DNA from: Latrodectus hesperus
Taxonomy: Eukaryota > Arthropoda > Arachnida > Araneae > Theridiidae
Assembly (NCBI GenBank): GCA_037975125.1
Contig: CM075853.1
Coordinates: 26,752,946-26,816,945, forward strand
Length of the DNA: 64,000 nucleotides
Direction: 5' to 3'
Positions 59,918-64,000 of the stretch are shown in pieces. The position numbers were made by a program, and so were the translations under genes. How positions within the stretch are numbered: the stretch's first letter is position 1; every line of letters begins with the position of its first letter. Below the pieces are notes generated by a model that was given only the letters and a program-made list of their open reading frames with translations, did no database searches and was not told where the DNA came from.

Positions 59918-60173
59918 TGTAGAAGTGATTCGTTTCTGTCACAGCTTGTGGATCAATTGGGATGAGAAGATGTACTACTCCTTCAACGACACCCCTGCTA
60001 AGGCTCGAACGACAACCCTGAACGAGGAGCTGGGTCAGATAGAATACATATTCTCCGACAAGACGGGGACGTTGACTCAGAATATCATGACATTCAACAA
60101 GTGTTCCATTAATGGAAAGATGTATGGGGATGTCATTGATGAAGCCACGGGTGAACCGATTCTGATTACTGAG
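59918..60173 (+). CDS. Flippase exon i: phosphorylation site DKTGT
   Basis: 256 bases: one base completing a serine, then 85 codons, acceptor ttttatag and donor gtaatt. It begins [20 protein letters not shown], continues [20 protein letters not shown] and [19 protein letters not shown], and ends GEPILITE. The aspartate at 60057-60059 is the residue phosphorylated during the transport cycle. The open frame runs eight codons past the donor, which is read-through into the intron. The next exon (start of the nucleotide-binding domain) was not found before the window end. Confidence 0.96.
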
Positions 60174-62654
60174 GTAATTTGGACTACATTTATGTGAATT
60201 ACCATTCGAACAACCATAAAACTTATTTATCTGCAAATAAAATCTCTTCATTTGAAACAAAATTTATTTTATGAACTTGGCGAGTAGAATTGCTTAACAA
60301 AATACTGTAATAAGATTCATTGTGATCTGTTACTAAGAAATCAAATCCTGTCTTATGACAAAATTCATTTCAGTTGTTTAATTCTCTTCAAAGTAGATGA
60401 GCAAAATCCTTCGTTTTGGAAATTAGATTAAAAATTGCTCTCTCACTTAAAGGAACCAACTCTTTTTCAAGATTAAGACTTACCTGATCGCTCATCAATG
60501 AAACATTTCATATATCCCTTAAAAACCAAACTTTGTTTTCAACAAATAATTAAGCTATAAATTTACAAATGAAAATAAAACATATATGAAATAAATAAGT
60601 TGTATGAGAAATATAATAAAACAAATGAATAAAGAATATATATAAAACATAAAAACATCATTATAAAAAAGATGAGTTAAATAAAATATAAATAAATATG
60701 GAAAAAAGTGATTATAAAAATAGTATAATTTTTAATGTTATTATTACATATAATTATGGCACAATAAAGATCATGATTAAAAATTATTAATGAAAAAAAT
60801 GTTGAGTTGGGAATTAAAAAGATGATTAACAAAAATGAAGCTGGTGAAGGCTGATAAATGAATAAGTATTAATATGCATTGGAGTCGAAAATCAAACTGA
60901 ACATGAAAAATGGAATTGAAATGTCAAATTTCTACAGCGACGTGGAACCACTGATTGTTGGAGTATGAGCGTTTACCATCTGTAAAATGGAGAAAAGGAG
61001 AATTCCAGAAAGCTACCTCTCTTGTTTCCTGATCTGTCGTTCACACTCGCTTTGTAAAAGGAATTAGTTTTCGAGAATCATCTGCGAAACTCTATTAATT
61101 TCGGTAAGGAATTATTACATTCTTAATTATTTTATTTGTACAGTTTTTATATTACATTTGACATAAAAACAACTTCTACTTCAAAGTAAGATTTAAATTT
61201 TATTTTTAATTCTACATTAATCGCTCAAATTTGAATATTATAAATCCAAGAGAAATATAATACTTTAGAACAATCCGTGGAATAGGCAAGTTGGTCAGAT
61301 GAATGTGGCTTTGAAATACTGAATTTTTTACTAATTGAGGCTTCTCATCTAAAAGTTTATCGAGGAAAGTTTCTCTTGTATCCAGATGGCACGAAATTCA
61401 CATTATCTGATTCTATCAAAACTTTGAGAGGGCACGATTCTGACTAATGAAGTGGAGAAGTCAGCAGTGAGATATTTCAAATCGGCAATAGTTTCGAATG
61501 AAATGATGAGGTGTTCTTTGAGATGCTGAACTAAAATTATTAAAAACTAGTCGGATAAGTACAATTATGTCTTAAGTTAAATAGGACGTATATATCATGT
61601 GAATGATAAAATAGAAAGGAACTGTTTCGGACAAGGAATGCATGTTATAACCAAGGCTTGTCTATCGAAGGGTGAGCCTTCAAGGAGTTTATCTTCTTTA
61701 GGAAAGCACACAGAGTCGCAATCCCAATGTATCCCAACGATCTTCATATTTCTTTCCTCTCTCTACTCCTCTTTTCATCTACTTTCCCCTATCTTCCCTT
61801 TGCATTGTCGTCGATATGGTTTTCTGGTTTGACTTCATTATTCAGCGGAGCTTACACTGAATCTTTGTTTACTATGTCTTCCATCCAATATGGTTGACAT
61901 GTATTGCATCCCGTAAAGAGGAAATTGGTGACCTGGTGTTCCCTTGCATCTCTTTTGGTCCAGGTTTCTCTATAGACAGATGGATGGAATATGCCCGCTT
62001 TCAGTCAAGGGGCTGGTGCTATGTTAGGGACAGTTTTTACCCCTACATGGTGCTGTAAAGTTAGTTCTTCATTTTAGGTTGTGCTAGTATGTTCACAGAT
62101 CCTCTTCCCAACGTGTAGTACTATATTCGGGCGGTATCTCTAAGGTAAGTATCAAGGCTGGTTATCTCCTGAACCGGTAGTTGCCTTCTCTTTTTAGGTT
62201 CTGGGATGAACAGGAATACTTTGGAATGAAGGCATTAATTTTCTCATAGATCCTGAAAATTTTGGCCATGACAAGGGCCTTAACTCGTTACAATCTGTCC
62301 ATAAAAGGGATAAATCTTTTAATATTTTTCTAAAATTTATTGAATATAAAAAGTGAAAATCTGCTGAAACAAATCTCACCATTCAGAATACTGAAACATA
62401 TTAAAGCTACAGCCGAGTAATCTAATAACATAAAAAATTAAGATATGCCGATTTTTTGATTGAAAGTTTATATGCAACACAATCCAAATCTCTTTTGTCT
62501 TTGCGAGCACTTTGGAGAAATCTCTTTAGTGACTTCATGCCATAAAGTACTAAGCCAAAGTCTTGGGAGGATTTCAGAGATAGACCTTCTGCTAGTGTCT
62601 GAAGCTGAGATCATAGAACCTGAAGACCAAATAGTAAAGTTCACCGAATTACCG
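60174..62654. other. Intron after exon i
   Basis: No flippase exon recognised. 61600-62250 is less AT-rich, with short open frames but no identifiable product. Confidence 0.45.
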
Positions 62655-62940
62655 TGCCTGACTGCGGATAAGGGGGTCCTGGTTTCGAATCCCGGTTCGG
62701 GCATGGATGTACTTTCTCTCTCTATGTATCCTGTCTTTGTCCTTTCCTTGTATGAATGAGCTGTGAATGGTTGCCTACCCTATAAACGGGTACTTATAGC
62801 ATGTGTGTAGAACAAAGTCGAACTTTCACCTTCATGGTACTCTGATTAAAAAACGAAAGACGAAAAGTTCCAATTGACTTAAAATTCGCATAGACAAGGC
62901 ATAGCGAGCTTGGCTTGTCCAAGTGTCATTAGTGTAACAA
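62655..62940 (+). mobile_element. tRNA-derived SINE, 5'-truncated head type A with tail type 1
   Basis: Begins inside the tRNA-like head (gtgcctgactgcggataagg), so the A box is missing, keeps a B box (ggtttcgaatccc), and then follows the 47279 copy through ctttgtcctttccttgtatg, ccctataaacgggtac, ttcaccttcatggtactctg and aaggcatagcgagcttggct to aacaacaac. No clear target duplication. Confidence 0.88.
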
Positions 62941-64000
62941 CAACTATTTCAGTAAACATTTTGTTTTTATTTTAACAAAACGAAACATTAAGTTACATAT
63001 TAAGTAGTACTTACAGATAATTTCATGTCTTGGGAAAAGACCTGGAGAATGAAAAAATTTAAACTATTTGAATTCATAAAAAAACCATTCTATGTCAAAG
63101 CAAATTAGACCTATATTCTAAAAAGTATTTATTTATATTTACTTGCAAGGTTAACGATTTACATACATTAGACAGTTAAGATACATTTAAAATTATGCAA
63201 TTTTATAGATTTCTTATGTTTTCACTCCCCTTGCAAATAAATCGTTAATATTCCTGAAAAAACTCCTTGCATTTTATAACTTTCTTTTGTATTTTCTTTA
63301 TATTTTCTTACTTGTTTTTGTCTATTATTTCTATTACTCATTTTTGCCTCGTTAAAATATCTATCTGGTTAAAATGAATCACTTCTTCATTTTCATTTAA
63401 AATCGCAGAATCAATTGTAGGTTAACATTCATTTAGTAATGGATCATTAATTTTCACATTTGAATCATCTTTTCTTTCACTGATGATTTTATGAGAAGCG
63501 TTACTAAACTAGTTTGAATTTCTTTTTCGGTTCTAAGATATTTGATAGAGTCATTTGGTAATGAAAATGTTTTCAAACCTACTTTAGAAGGCATTCTGAC
63601 CACTGTCTCATAAGGAGCATGTTACTTACCGTAACATGTGAAGGAATAAATTATCAGATTTTTTACAGTATGTATAATTATTGGTAAATGATATGTTAAT
63701 TATACCAGGAAATTATCCTAATCACTGCTAAACTTAAAAAGCGATTAATTATTGAATATTACCTTAGTTTATGAAATCCCTAACTCGTAGAGTACTATAT
63801 AGTGCATAACAATCTTTCAAAAAATATGTTCAGAATGCATTCAAAAGACAATTTTCTAAGAAATCATTATAGAAATGTTTACTAATATAGTTATGAATTG
63901 AGCCCATTTATCAATTAGCCGTCGTGGCAGAAACAAAAAGTTAACAGAGAAAGATTACCAGTGAGACAAGTGATGATTTACTTAAACTTGTGTCAAATAC
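62941..64000. other. AT-rich sequence to window end
   Basis: Nothing recognised; presumably the same intron of the flippase gene. Confidence 0.45.

Noticed and set aside
61930..62200. Possible further SINE or LINE piece with ctacatggtgctgtaaag resembling SINE tail 1
   Set aside because: Similarity is limited to about ten bases, with no A/B boxes, tail or target duplication.
60174..64000. Next flippase exon (nucleotide-binding domain)
   Set aside because: No in-frame segment resembling the P4-ATPase sequence after GEPILITE was found; the exon is presumed beyond the window.

Overview
This is AT-rich eukaryotic (animal) genomic DNA. It carries one split protein-coding gene on the + strand. Nine exons between 2424 and 60173 encode about 426 contiguous residues of a P4-type ATPase (phospholipid flippase) of the ATP8B type, running from the N-terminal cytosolic segment through TM1-2, the actuator domain, TM3-4 and the phosphorylation motif DKTGT. 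The first exon starts mid-codon and the last ends at a splice donor, so both ends of the protein lie outside the recognised exons. All exon phases join cleanly, no exon appears to be missing between the first and the ninth, and the gene looks intact and expressed. From the mix of transposon families and the protein sequence I infer an arthropod, most likely a spider; this is pattern recognition, not proof.

Layout: 1-2423 is upstream sequence or an earlier intron with a tRNA-derived SINE and a 5'-truncated LINE. Exons lie at 2424-2482, 19054-19167, 22718-22816, 25527-25661, 29086-29156, 42278-42360, 44759-45006, 56548-56759 and 59918-60173. The introns (2.4 to 16.6 kb) are filled with AT-rich sequence, long (AT)n tracts and transposable elements.

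Mobile elements: Tc1/mariner-type DNA transposons of several lineages (mariner at 19843-21054 and 45076-46329, remnants at 26109, 41116 and 43443, Tc1 at 40077 and 47710), a Tigger/pogo element with perfect 25-bp ends inserted in the Tc1 remnant (48723-50068), a PIF/Harbinger element with a MADF accessory gene and TAA target duplications (50788-52662), piggyBac remnants (34156 and 37124), a decayed LTR element (16412-18621), a 3.2-kb LINE with reverse transcriptase and RNase H (53227-56390), several 5'-truncated LINE ends, and at least six tRNA-derived SINE copies.

The most interesting signal is in the retroposons. SINE copies here combine two different tRNA-like heads with two different tails, and both the SINE tails and some LINE 3' ends carry a short hairpin shortly before a (CAA)n run. 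This looks like a modular SINE system that shares its 3' recognition signal with a LINE. No CRISPR array, operon or free-standing tRNA or rRNA gene was found, and no other host protein-coding gene could be recognised.
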